Source: Polytrichum commune
Taxonomy: Eukaryota > Streptophyta > Polytrichopsida > Polytrichales > Polytrichaceae
Direction of reading: 5' to 3'
Assembly: GCA_950295325.1 (NCBI GenBank)
Contig: OX485805.1
Coordinates: forward strand, 2,852,501 to 2,916,500
Length of the DNA stretch: 64,000 bases
Shown here piece after piece: positions 20,767-33,400 of the stretch; position 1 is the first letter of the stretch, and every line of letters starts with the position of its first letter. The notes below the pieces were generated by a model. That model did no database searches, had not been told where the DNA came from, and was given only the letters and a program-made list of their open reading frames with translations. A program made the position numbers and the translations under genes.

Positions 20767-21151
20767 GGGCCGGTTCACACTATGGCCAAACTTCGAGAGG
20801 AGAAGCGTTTGGACCAATGAAAATGCAAAAATGTCCAAAGTCTGTCCTCTCGGCCTTCACACTAGAGGCCGAAGTCCAAAGGACGTCGCCTCCAAAAGAG
20901 CCTAGGTGGCAACACTTTTAGGAAGTTATGGCGCCAAGAGTTTGGCCTCTCGAACAAAGTTTGGGTCGAGCAAAATGCTCGACCCAAACTTCCATCGAGA
21001 GGCCGAACTTTTTTTTCATTAAAATATTCAAAATCTGACAGTGGATTATTTTAATATATTTTTTTCAGCCCAAAGGCTTCTCCTCTCGACATAGTTTGGT
21101 CCAAAAAATTGACGTTTTTCCTTTTGACTTGGACATACTGTGAACCGGCCC
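20767..21151. mobile_element. Harbinger/Tourist-like MITE (385 bp)
   Basis: Ends are GGGCCGGTTCACACTATGGC and, inverted, GGGCCGGTTCACAGTATGTC, with the 3-bp duplication TTA (20764-20766 and 21152-21154), as in PIF/Harbinger elements. Excision restores the LINE frame VRLF|KVFSEASGLEINW. The interior folds back: CGAGAGGAGAAGC pairs with GCTTCTCCTCTCG. At 20937-21010 there is a strong hairpin, with arms GGCCTCTCG...AAGTTTGGGTCGAGCA and TGCTCGACCCAAACTT...CGAGAGGCC. No coding capacity. Confidence 0.9.
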
Positions 21152-21838
21152 TTAAAGTATTTAGCGAGGCATCCGGATTGGAAATTAATTGGGAGAAATT
21201 ATGCGCATATTGGTTCGATAAATGCACGTACAAGCCGGAATGGTTTAACGGGTACAATTGATAGTGGGCAGAAGAAGGTGACCTCTCAAAGTTACTCAAC
21301 ACTTCATTCGGGTTGAACCTCAACCCGCATGATGTGGATCGTTTTCTCTATGGGAAAATTGCTAAGAAATTGGAATACTGGAGTACGATGAAACTTTCAC
21401 TTGTTGGGAGAGCAGTCATATGCAATCAAGTGCTACTCTCCACCCTCTGGTTCTTCATCGCGGTGTGGGCGGATCTAAAATCTTAAGCAAAATTAAAGAT
21501 GCAATTCGCAATTATTTATGGTCCGGGAAGGAGCAACTTACCCAAATGAGAGTTAGTTGGAGAGAATGTTGCTTGAAGAAGAAATATAGTAGCCTTGGGC
21601 TAGTGGACCCAGAGGCAACTAAGATTAGCCTCCTATGTAAGTGGATTGTTAAGGCTATGGAACCGGGCGAATTTAATCTACAATTGTTGCTTAGGTATAG
21701 ATTGACTAGGTTCAACCCGCAAAGAGGTCGTAATTGGGGGGTCAGCCTTGACTGGTTTACAAGCAAATTGCACCAAGATTTCCCGGGGTCCAAGATATGG
21801 GACAAGATTAATCTACAAGATTAATAGCACAAATTTAG
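21152..21838 (+). pseudogene. LINE ORF2 C-terminal domain
   Basis: The frame continues from the MITE junction as KVFSEASGLEINWEKLCAYW, then after a frame break NLNPHDVDRFLYGKIAKKLE and YWSTMKLSLVGRAVICNQVL. An open stretch to 21824 contains IRNYLWSGKEQ and LCKWIVKAM, typical of plant L1 ORF2 C-termini. Homology stops at about 21830. Stops at about 21262 (TGA) and 21268 (TAG) and a frameshift near 21470 show decay. Confidence 0.8.
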
Positions 21839-22430
21839 TGGTGGCCCGTACGACAAAATGGCTCAATGGCGGATTAAAATAAGCATGGTCTAGACAACAT
21901 AAATGACCATTGTGTTCATTCCAAGTGTACAAAAAGCCATGATCTCTACTTGTGTAGTAAGTAATTAATAAGGACTCAGGGCAATCACCCATTATACAAA
22001 TGCGTATCATAATCTTGAAATCGCCAAAAATGGCCCGGAAGTTTGACTTTGAACTTCATAAAGGAGCCGTGCATATATTTGAAGACAAAGCATGAGAATT
22101 AAATGCCACCTGGCACCTCCAGGCAACCTGCACGGCAAGTAGCTCAGTAAATAGTAAGTAATAAGTACTGGCAAGTGCTCCTCAATTCAAACCGACAAAG
22201 TCATCACACCAACAGACTGCCAAACCGGGAAGGGTCCCGCATTAAAGTACCAGTAAACAAGTGCCACGTGGATTAAATCAAATCTCAAAAACCCTAAGTC
22301 ACTCTCGATTTAGTTTGCCACCTGCTTTCAGATGTGTAACTTAACTGCCAGAGCCTCGCATCAGTAGGGAAGTCAAAAGAAAAACTTCAATACGTCATGC
22401 TGACTTGTGATGCATGGCCAGGAATATTAG
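21839..22430. other. Intergenic, nothing recognised
   Basis: No open frame with family features and no clear repeat. It lies between the truncated LINE and the long inverted repeat. Confidence 0.4.
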
Positions 22431-22432
22431 AC

Positions 22433-23268
22433 TTAATATTGTATTTAGTGTTATATGATATTTTAATGTTACGGTGGTATTGTTTATTTGTGACACGTCT
22501 CATGAATAAGTTTATAGGTATTCTCATCCGAACATACTTTTAGTTCATCCAAATGCCAATTAGTGAAGCAAAGTTTGGTATCTTTTGCATCCCAATAAAG
22601 TTGGAATGAAATATTGTCATGTTTGGTGAAAGTTGGGATGGAAATACACTTCATAATTTGTGACAGTAATTATAATATTATAAACCTATAATGCCCCAGA
22701 TTATTTTAATGAAATGACAAATAACGTTAGATTTATATTAAGTGTTGGTAAGACTATATGGGTGGTTAACAATTAGCTTAGTATTGAGCAAGACAAATAG
22801 AATTGGGGACACTAAATACAACATTTGGTGTAGACACCCAACACTCTTTGAGATAGGCTCCACCAATATTTACCAAGGGTAAGGGGGTCTACACCAAATA
22901 TTGTATTTAGTCTCACCAATTATGTTTGTCTTGTTCAATACTAATCTTAAACCTTTACTGCAGTCTCACCAACAATCAATGTACACCTAACATTATTTGT
23001 CATTTCTTGGACAATTTCTTGGGCATTATAGATTTACAAGGTTGTAGTTATTGTCACTTACTAATTGATTTTTCATCCAAGTTTGAATCATCCATGACAA
23101 TAATTCATTGCACAAATGTTAGGATGCAGAACATACCAAAAGTGGATGAGCTAAACGTGAATTAGAATGACAATATCTGTAACCTTATTCATAAGAAGTG
23201 TCATTAAAAAAGAGCCCACAATGACATAAAATACCATATGACAACAAATACAATGTTAGTGTATTAAA
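22433..23268. repeat. Long inverted repeat (fold-back, arms about 400 bp)
   Basis: Left-arm words AATATTGTATTTAGTGTTAT, CATGAATAAG, TTCATCC, CCTATAATGCCC, AAATGACAAATAACGTTAG and AGTATTGAGCAAGACAAA recur in the reverse complement, in order, down to about 23268, and the middle near 22862 is unpaired for about 40 bases. The arms are roughly 80% alike by eye, with small indels. No coding frame is present. It may be a fold-back MITE or a hairpin-RNA source; no target duplication was identified. Confidence 0.82.
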
Positions 23269-24616
23269 CACTTGACCTCCATAGGTTTGTGGTAAATTCA
23301 TCTCATGTCACTCCATTTCAACTAATTAACTGTCTTTAAGGGCTAATTTTGGGATCAAAACATCCAAAATAGATATTTCTATACTATAATATAGTTGCTT
23401 GCGTTTTGTAGACGCATTTGAAAAAATATTTATTTTATATAAGTGGAAATACCTAATATGTGTTTTTCAAGAAGTACCTCGTTATTATAACAAAGAAGTC
23501 CAATTTGTCATATTATTGAATATGTGATGCCTTGATAATATAACAGTTTTCTAAGAGGTAGGACTGTAGGTTTGTTGTCCATTCATCTCAAATGAACTCG
23601 AGTAAACTGATTCCGATCTGTAAAGTTAAATTCCAGTGTCGAATAATTAAGAAAAAAAGAAAGTAGCCTACTCGGGGTCAAGGCGTTGATGATACAAGAT
23701 GACGCTCGGTTACCAATATTCCCTCTCTCTTACTCTCTCGCTCTTCTGCACAGTGGTAGGGGCTCAGCTCAAAGGGGTGGGCGTCTAGGTGCCCCGGCAA
23801 TTCTTTGAGTGTGAAGCCATTAGTGAGTGTGGCGAGATTTGGAAATTTGTATAACTTAAGTGCAACATGCGACTCATTTGGGAGGGCTTCAACACCATCA
23901 TGTTGTATGATCTAATCTAAGCTACTACTTATTGAGCTTTGAAGGACGTGAAGGGAGGAGTCTCAAGCACCTTGTGCTTGCTGGGAGCTCCGTTTGGATC
24001 GGTCTTAGCGAAAATCCATCGGCACCTGGATCGCTCTTCAACATCAGCATCACCATGTGAGTAGTATCGATCAACCCACCGACTTCAACACCATCCGGCA
24101 AGTTTTTTTGGTGGACTGAGATCTCTTGAAGTAGTATGTATGTGTATGTACATGCTAGCTAATGAATAGACTAATTAATTAAGCGGTGGTGATTCGGATT
24201 GGCACCGGCCATGGTACTTAGTCATCATGTCGACAAGTCTAGCTGAATCCATTAGAGCTTTAACAAGAAAACAAACTAACCTTTTGCAAATTAAGAATTG
24301 GAAGCCTGAGGTGCTGCTTGTTTGCTGATATTGATTGTTCTACGAAATGGGTGGTATGAAGCTTAGTCAATTTTTCCATGGGGGGTTTACCTTTCTCAGA
24401 GGAGTATGATTGGTTTACCGGCAATAGTCATCAGATTTTGGTGTTGTCACAGACTCTGTGGTGTGGGATCTCTCGAAGCATTATTTATATGCACGGATAG
24501 CTAGACAGCCTAGTTGCGTGATGCTTCATTTTGGAACAGTCTGGCACTTAGTCACGTCGGCAAGTCTGATTTCTTTTAACTCACACTGATGCGTTTCGAT
24601 TTTGATTGCGATCGAG

Positions 24617-24722
24617 CTAATGTCACCGTAAAGCGCACTGTAATGTCAGAGTGGCCATTCTCTCAGCGGAAGCTTAGTATGTGCACTTTGTGACATTATA
24701 GTGCGGGTTAAGGTGACGTAAC
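24617..24722. repeat. Short inverted repeat / hairpin
   Basis: TAATGTCACCGTAAAGCGCA...TGTAATGTCAGAGTG pairs with CACTTTGTGACATTATAGTG...TTAAGGTGACGTAA, arms about 36 bases and loop about 33. Each arm holds an internal GTCAC/GTCA repeat. It may be a small MITE or part of a regulatory hairpin. Confidence 0.55.
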
Positions 24723-25715
24723 CTCTATCAAAAGCACTAATCTTTGGATAAAGATTTGGAAGAGGTGCTTGTTTAATGATCTTGGATCACAGATTGCAGT
24801 GAGCTGAATCTTAGCATCATGTGATGAGTAGTATGCGATGCATCTATTGACGTGTGGGCCCACTAGTCTCGCGTCAAATTGCATAAAATCATCGGTCGGA
24901 ACTGGTTTAGTGGCTAGTCCTGATTGGGTTTCGGAGGAGTGGGATTGGCTGATTAGTTGAGGGGAACAAATGGATCACAGAATTATATGTACTTTTTCGG
25001 AATGGCATACATGCTTAGATTAGCTTGAATACGCATGCACCAGTAGTGTTACGAAACTAATTAAGCTGACTATTCTTCTATAGAAGACACTGATGCGCCA
25101 GTCTGAAGAGTGCTTACTGATTGAACAAGTGTGTAAGAAAGCATTGAGCCGGTGTGCAATAATGCGAACCTGCTAGTTCTAGGACCTTGTACGAACGGGG
25201 AGATCAGACCGCTAGTCACAGATGACCCGGCTGAGTTTGAGAAATAGCGGGTTCAAATTCTTCAAGTCTTCAGGGAAGGTTGCGATCACTTTAGAGGTAT
25301 ATGTAAAATATACTTGAAGCTAAAAAAATGAAACTGAAAGACATTAACATGTAAGCAGTTGGACTTGGAAACACTTGATCTCGACAGATTTTGCCCAAAA
25401 TCTCCGTGGATATAGTCTAGGACACGGGTTGTATATATAGAAAGAGTAGAAAATGACTAGGTAGTACCACTTGATAACCTCATATATCTCCGCCCATAGC
25501 TGGTTCTTGAGTATGTCGTCGGCGGTCTTGTTTTTAAGGTTCTGCCAGGGTGCTGTTAAACTGCATCTGATGCATTATAAGGTTATTGCATCTGAACGTT
25601 GTTAGTGATGGCTCACACGTGAGTACAAGAGGTTGAAATCATCAGCAATGAGCTTTGAGATTTAGATCTTCTAATTCCCATCTTCTCATTTTGTTCTACT
25701 TGAGTCACTGATGTC

Positions 25716-25723
25716 TATAAAAG
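25716..25723 (+). promoter_or_regulatory. Candidate TATA box upstream of the receptor kinase
   Basis: TATAAAAG lies in a locally GC-balanced stretch, but about 1.75 kb before the proposed start codon, so a long leader or a leader intron would be needed. Weak evidence; the true promoter may be nearer the gene. Confidence 0.2.
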
Positions 25724-26865
25724 CAGAACTAACCTTGGACTCTGGAGACTGCCTCAGACCTTCTGAACATTAAAACACGACAAAGTTAAGTTGTTATGAA
25801 CCCTACACGAGGATTGTGGACTTTTCACCTGACATTATAGAATTGTTCGAGAGATTTTTATTGTTCGTGAGATTTCATTTTGTATCACAGCTGACCTGCT
25901 CACATCTATATATATATTATAGATCCCTATTTATATATATATATATACATATTATAGATCCGTACATGAGGGGGTGGTGTCCCATAACTTGAACTTCCAA
26001 TTTTCGGGAGTTTGATACTTGGAGTTGACAAGTAGCTTTCATCCAAAGCATGTCAAACAATCCTCAAGCCCTCAAAAGTGTGAGCAAGTGTAAAGTGAGT
26101 ATCGCGAGGGAATGATAGCACACGATTGAGCATTCATGACAAGCCGAATAATGCTTGAAAGTCCATTGGCTTGGGACCCGCAAAACAGTAGTTCGAGTGT
26201 GGAGGTAGCTTAGGGTTCTGACGGAGAGTTTCCTTGTAAAAAATGACTGAGCTTGGCATCGTCATTCCACATGGGATGCATCAAGCCGCCATCTAAGCAT
26301 ACTTAGCATGCTAAGTTCAAGCTCTCAGAATGAGAGCTCATTAATAGAGTCAAATTGAGTGCACGCGTTAGAAGCTCCCCGCCGCCAATGACAAAGATCC
26401 TTTGTTAGAGCTCTCAACTCGAGCTCTAGAGTAAAGGGGCCTTAGTCTAGCTGTGTCAATTTTACCGCATGTTTCCTCAGGTGATAAGTTACCCAAAGTT
26501 TCCTGTGATCTGAACATGACCACAGATTGTTGCAGAGCCTATACCATAGCTTATTTGGAATACACATAATAGCTTCCATAGGTTACAGTTTCATTTGTGT
26601 AACTATACATCCTTTGACCTGTGTAGCTACTTGGAGCGACACTCTAGTTTCTTCTTAGATGCTGATATATCTGGTGAGGTTTTTGTGGCAACGTCGTAAT
26701 TAGTTGATAGCAACTAGGCTCCTCTGTCAGTCTCAGATTTCCATTCTCGTGTCGAACTGCAGTAATTCAGTTCATTGAATCTGAGGACTTGAAGTTGCAT
26801 TCAGTCACAGTACTTCATCCATGTGTCTGTATCTGGTGGGGCTTACAACACAAGGGAATTGAACT

Positions 26866-26963
26866 TCAACACCTCTGCTCAATATCTAGGATGAATGTAG
26901 ATAGTACTCCTGGTGAAAGGGGTGCATCTCCCCCCATCCTAGATATGGTGACAGGGGTGTTGA
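26866..26963. ncRNA. Candidate microRNA-like hairpin (98 nt)
   Basis: The left arm TCAACACCTCTGCTCAATAT continuing CTAGGATG pairs with the right arm CATCCTAGATATGGTGACAG continuing GGGTGTTGA, leaving a loop of about 41 bases. Twelve paired bases next to the loop are unbroken (ATATCTAGGATG) and the outer half has a few mismatches, a shape seen in plant pre-miRNAs. I recognise no known family. It could equally be a small inverted-repeat element. Expression is unknown. Confidence 0.35.
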
Positions 26964-27473
26964 GCATTACAGCCGCTGTGTGCAAATGTCTCTGGATAAC
27001 AACTTGAGGGCACATAAGTTAAATTGAAGCGCGTGTATTGCGGAAATTATGCGTTGGTTTTCTACATCTTCAATTTGATTGAGAAACTTTCGTACAATAG
27101 AGCTAGCTACAGCCTACAGTCCTTCAATAGGGTGTGGCACATGCAAATTGTCTTTCTTGGAAAACTGTAACTGTCTACAATATGTATTCATCGAATTTCA
27201 TATGCATGAAATTCACAAGTTACTGTGGACATAAATTGTGCTGAGGTGGTGCCTGCATGCAATCTCAAAGAGTACTAGGCTGCCGAATTTGAAATAGCCG
27301 TAGCTTCAAACAAATTCAATCTGAATCAGTACATTGACTCATGAAAGTTGCATGATGAGGTGGGTCTGCCACAGTTTATAGCAGCTCCCATCGGACTAGA
27401 GCTAGTTCAGCAGAACTTTGAAATGCAACATTGGAATGTGTTACAGCGAAGTAATTTTTACCTGAATGCAAAT

Positions 27474-30400
27474 ATGGCTAGATGCACACAAGGTGCTCGG
27501 ACATTGTACTTGGTGTTTGGAATGATGAGCAGTTTGTGGAGTCTCAACACTATGCCAATCAACGGGGCTACAAATCCACCAGGTACTACTCAATGGTTGC
27601 AGTAAGTTTCTAAGTTTGTATATTTATGTAGCGAGGGGGTTGTAAAAGTTTACGTCAATCATGACTGTAGTTATAGGCTTCTACCCAATGTAATCTCACC
27701 TCTTGCTGCACAATGCTGTCCTTTGATTGTCATCTTCGCATGAATCAAAATTTTGATATTGAAGTTTTTCCCTTGCTAGTCATATTTGACTGACGAACAA
27801 GTATATTTTCTCCTATGAGTGGCAGGGTTCGTCTACATCGATTGTGGTGCATCAGCTGCATATGCTGACCAAGTGACCGGCTTACAGTGGGTCCCAGATG
27901 ATGGCTTTATTACGACTGGTGTGAACGTTGGCAATGTAACTGTCGACTCGTCTCATTCGGAATTTCCTGAGCTTACAACCCTTCGATACTTTAATGAATC
28001 TTATCCCAAAGATTGTTACAGCCTACCGGTGACACCCAAGGCCAAGTATTTGGTGAGAGCAAGTTTTTATTATGGAAACTATGATGGTGCTTCAACGCCT
28101 CCTACTTTCCAGATGGCAATTGATGCAATAATCGTGGCCAATATATCCACTTCAACAAGTACCTTTGTGTATGAAGAGTTTGCAATAACATCTCAAAGTA
28201 ACGTGACCTATCTTTGCCTTCTAAGAGATTGGTCTAATACAGTGCCTTTCATCTCTGCTATAGCTTTACGACCTTTTACATCATATAATTATGTTATGGA
28301 TGATATCCTTGCTTCTCCTCGATATCTTTTTGTTATTGCGAGGTTGAATCTTGGCGGAGTTGGTCCCATGATAAGGTACGATTCCTCAACTTTGTTGATT
28401 TGGCCATCAAAAGCCACATGTTTTATGTAGTTCGGTGCATTAAAGAGATGACTTTGATAAAAAGAGTCGATGATAAGAACACACATGTCAAACTTGAAAC
28501 TTAATCAACACATTTTATAATTAGTAACTTAATCATCATGTTTATTGAACTCTTTTGATCTATTCATAATTTGGAGGTTAATAATTTCTCCAAACAATCG
28601 AATCTATGTGAATAAAGACTTGATAAATTTTGGCTTGATATTTTCTTTGAAATCCTACGAATTGAATCATTTAGAAACCAATCAATGGGAAATTTTGATG
28701 TTAGTATAATTGTGTAGTTTTAAATTTTTTTAATGGTGGTCAAATTATTTGCAAAAAAAGTCAAATTCGATTGCAAGTTTTTGTAGTGCTCTTAATAGGA
28801 TGTTGTTGATGCAGATACCCGGATGACAAATTTGATAGATATTGGTACCCTGAGAATGTGGATAGTCCATATGTTTCTACAACAACAACATTAACCAATT
28901 TATCCACATCTTATGTGGTGGATAAGCCGAGAACTTACGCAGCTATCCCATCGGTTGTTTTGCAAACTTGTTTGACCGTGACCAGCCTTGGAAACATGAC
29001 AATCTTAAGCAATCTCATTCCCCAAAATGTTGAAGCATATGTGGAATTCCATTGGGCTGAATTGGATCCAAAAGTAAATGCATCCTCAAGACAATTTTGG
29101 GTACAAATACCTTCTTACAATGATGCATATGAAGATACCTTCAATTCTAGCGGGGGACTATATAAGCAAGATTATTGGTTCTTTTGGAGTGTACCTTTAA
29201 CTACATCAACAACATCAACTCCTGAATTTGTATTATATCCAACCCCACAATCTATATTTGGGCCTTCATTGAATGCGTTGGAAATATATGGAGAAACAAA
29301 CAATATATCTTTGACATCCACTGAACTTGATGGTGAATATTCTACTTCACCCAAACTAATTTGATGTAGATGTTAGAATATTGGTGTTGGTGTTAGAATA
29401 TTACCAAAATACATCATGTATTAAGTCGTTGGCATCATCTCAAATATCCATTGTTGATATTTGCAGCTGAGGCTATTGAGGCTATCAAATCAAGTATGAA
29501 TCTAGGAAAATGGAGTGGTGATCCATGTCTTCCGTCTCCTCATTCATGGCTCACTTGTGACAACATTTCACCTCCATACATTCTTGCAATGTAAGTATGT
29601 CTTCTATCTTTCGATAAATCCTAGATATAATTAGAATGCTTAGGTTAATCGATATAATTTGATTCGATAAATAAATGACTTAGCTCAAAAGAATCATTTG
29701 TGTTTTTGGTCTATGATTTGTTTATTCATGTGTATATGTATATGTGCATGTGATTAAACAATCATTGGTTTATTTATGTGCATACTTGGACTTGATTCTA
29801 GTTGTAAACCAATGATATCAAGTGGCCCTCAACTATTTTATGTTTTCATAATACGGAATATCAACTAATAGTTGTTAAAATCAGCTACAAACATTGTATT
29901 ACATGATATTAGGAAGAGAACCTTAATCTTGAAATTTGAGCATACAAAGGTGGTCAATATATATGTTTTGATTGTCATTGCAGAAATCTATCCGGATATC
30001 AATTAAATTCAACCATTTCTCTGAGCTTTGCCCAACTTGTGAACCTCACAAGCTTGTAAGTAACTTTGACCATTTATTTATATTATGTTGTATTTTCTTG
30101 TTGGTGTGATTGAAATCATGAACTATGAGGACTTTTTTGTTATAACCTTGTCATGAAAATTGGGAGTAAATTGTATTTTTAATTTTGATGAATAAAAAAT
30201 ATGATTTAGTATTAGGTTGCTATTGTTGGAATGCATTTATTTTATTTATGCAAAAGATTATGAGTAACTTATAATTAGTGGATGAAGGATTAAACTAGCA
30301 TTATGGTAATTTAGAATATTTTGGCCAAAACTCGACAAAACAGGTGCATGTTGTCATCCTCCGAAACCCCTTGATATTGTGACTTCTTCCCACAACTTGG

Positions 30401-33400
30401 TTGCTGTATGTCATATGTGGGATCTGTTGGTTTTTATTTTCTATCATGTATTTATAACCATATAGTTTTGTGTGTGCATATATTTTGTCTTGTTTGTTGT
30501 CATATAATGACCTTAATACCATTTATTAGTGCAGATTAGCATTTCAAACATCAAATTCAATTAAAGAATTTTTTTGTTATATCTTATTTCTATAGTACCT
30601 ACATCGCATTTTAGTTCCAATGTGAATGAAATTATTGATATTTTTTAAAGTATATTGATGATCATATTACATCCATAAATTGTATGCAGGGATCTATCTC
30701 ATTGTGGATTGTCTGGATCATTGCCGGATCTCAGAACATTGACAAACTTACAAAAATTGTAAGTACGTAAGAATATTCAAAGACGAAAATTTGGATCAAT
30801 TTCAAATGTAAAAACACTTGGCAATTGGCATTGGCGTTTTTGAATGATTGATTGGCATAATTATTGATATAAAAACATGCTATATGTATTTGAAGTAGTC
30901 TGTTCTATGAGTTTTGGTCGTGATTGTCCAAAGATTTACAATAATAACCAAATCAATTAGCTCAGAACCTAACTTATAGTTTTTGTATGACTACATTCTA
31001 ATTTTAGACTTTAGACTTTCATAGAATCCTCAAGTTGTTGATGTAACGACTTGAAAATGCTTTAGCATTATGATGTTAAACTATTCTAAGATATGACTTG
31101 GTATCAACTCATCACTTATTTTTGTGTTTATATGACAGACATTTACAAAACAACACGTTTACAGGATTCCTCCCTGAGTGGTTGACATCATTGTCAATGC
31201 TTACAGAGTTGTAAGTTTAAATGATTTTCACTTGTATATTATGTGTACATAATGGTTGATTTAAGACATGATTTACAGAGTTTGAAATCTAGTTTTGTAT
31301 ACTTATATCTCACCTAACACATTCCAAAAATCAAAATTGTGGGTGCTTTATTCTTATTGTGTTCGTTTCAACTTCTTGGCAATCTAGGTTTGTGGAAAAC
31401 AACAACTTTTCTGGAAAAATTCCTGACAAACTATCAAATACAAATGGTTTAGACTTCAGGTCCTTCTTGACCTTTATCGTGACTTGTAAATATGTTGTAA
31501 GCACTTATTTAAAGTTGACATTGAATTTGACTTACAAGGCATAAAAATAGTATATGTGCATTTTTATTATCATACTTTATTTACATTCAATATTTGAATA
31601 CTTGAATACCTGTGTTGCAAGTCCTATCGTTATAGTCATTTGTTCTAAGTAATAACTTTGTTTTTTTAATGATTATCAAAGGTACATGCCTGGAAATCCT
31701 CTACTTGGCAATGCATGGAACTCCTCTACTTCAACACCACCTCGAAAGCTTGGTGTGATTATTGGTGTTGTTGTTGGGGGTATCATAGCATTAACAATCA
31801 TTTTATTTTTTGTTATATATTTTGTTTGCTTTCATCATCGAACAAATGGAAATAAACATCTTTCACGTATGAATGATGTTCCGATGCCACATTTTTCAAA
31901 GACAAAAGTGCTTGGTACTGGAGGTAAAAATAGACAAACCTTTGCTATAGGAAAATCAAGTAGAATCAACAAAAGCAATTGAGGAATTATTGCGGTTGTT
32001 ATCTTTTGTTTTATAGAAGATCATGATTTGTGATTCGTTGAATTTTTTTTTTACAAAATTGAAGTGTGAAATTGTCTTTACAGTTATGAGACAAGAATAT
32101 TCAAGATGTTTATAGTCTATTTAATAAATTGGGCCATTTCATTGCACGATCTTAATGAACTTGTAAGATGGTATTCTCATCATTCATTGAACTTGATTTT
32201 GTAGGAGCAAAACCTTATTCATTACCAGAGATTGTTACTGCAACTCAAAACTTTGAGAAGGAGATTGGAAGAGGTGGATTTGGCCGTGTATATTACGGAA
32301 AACTTCATGATGGACAAGAAGTGGCCATCAAAGTACTTGATGTTGCCTCTCGGCAAGGGTCAACTGAGTTTTTTAATGAGGTTTATTTTCAATTTTGATT
32401 ACTTTCGAATGATATAACTGACCACAAAAATCCAACACAATTCTATGCTTCGTCAATTGTTTTGTCCTAAATACTAAAAGTATGGTCCTAGTCTTTTATA
32501 ATATTTAGCATCCAAATGATTTTCTAACCAAAACATATATGCATGTACATACTTTGGTCTAGTAGTAACTTTATATTTTTGGTAATTCAATATTTAACAT
32601 AGTGTGTTAAAATAATGCTTTTAGGTATGATGACATTATGTGAGGAATTATATGTAGAGATTCAATTGTTGAACACTTTATACATGGGATTGGTATGTTT
32701 GTTTTGTAGGTTGAAGTATTATCAAGGGTCCACCATAAGAATCTTGTATCATTGGTGGGATATTGCGTAGACGAAGACACACAAATATTGATCTATGAAT
32801 TTATTAGCGAAGGTTCTTTGTTTCACCATTTGCATGGTGCGTATCACTCATGTTCAAAGTATTCGCATAAATTATTAATGATGATAGATTTCAATTTAAA
32901 ATATAAATTTGTAAAGTTCATGTAATAGGGTGAGAGATGACCTCAAACTACCAGATGATAGTGAAGAGGTATCCAAAACCAAATGAAGTGGTTGGCGGTT
33001 CGATTCGCAACCATGAAACCTTTTCTCTACTTGATGAAAAAACTAGCTAGTGCACCATGCGCCTCATGTGTTCCAAAACAACCAAATAAGAAGTTCATGT
33101 AATATGTGTTGCGGTCTCATAGTCTTATTGTAATGTTGATAGTATGCAATGTTGGTGTCTTTAACTTAACTTGTAATCACTAATATATACATGTTTGTTG
33201 AATTGTCGAAAGGAGCCTTAGCATCAACATCTACCCCCCTTGATTGGAAATCACGACTCAATATTGCCATGAATGCGGCACAAGGTAAACCACGTGCACT
33301 TTTTGCATATATCCATATACTGAAAAAAAAATCCTTCAGTTGTGTAGTGAAGAATTTGATGATTTATATTGATCTATTCATTATCGTAGTAATCTAATAT

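Larger units (their letters stand above)
6765..21838 (+). mobile_element. L1-type LINE remnant, split by two nested insertions
   Basis: Three collinear pieces (about 6765-9142, 20571-20766 and 21152-21838) together give the order endonuclease, reverse transcriptase, C-terminal domain of a plant L1-like ORF2. The open region at 6765-7142 upstream of the endonuclease may belong to the element but I do not recognise it. The pieces are separated by the Mutator-like element and the Harbinger-like MITE, and rejoin exactly across each target duplication. Many stops and frameshifts, including at G homopolymers near 7421 and 7961, show it is dead. The 5' and 3' ends are not defined; no poly(A) tail is visible at about 21838. 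Confidence 0.82.
23269..27473. other. 5' flank of the receptor kinase, non-coding
   Basis: No coding sequence is supported. Visible features are an imperfect direct repeat sharing ATCTCT(T/C)GAAG and TTAGTCA...GTCG(A/G)CAAGTCT (about 24120-24240 and 24468-24575), a hairpin at 24617-24722, a TATA-like site at 25716, an AT microsatellite with ATATTATAGATCC repeated at about 25912 and 25950, and a hairpin at 26866-26963. Confidence 0.45.

Noticed and set aside
26789-27007. Short plus-strand frame upstream of the kinase as a coding exon
   Set aside because: It runs through the hairpin at 26866-26963 and shows no domain or splice link to the kinase.
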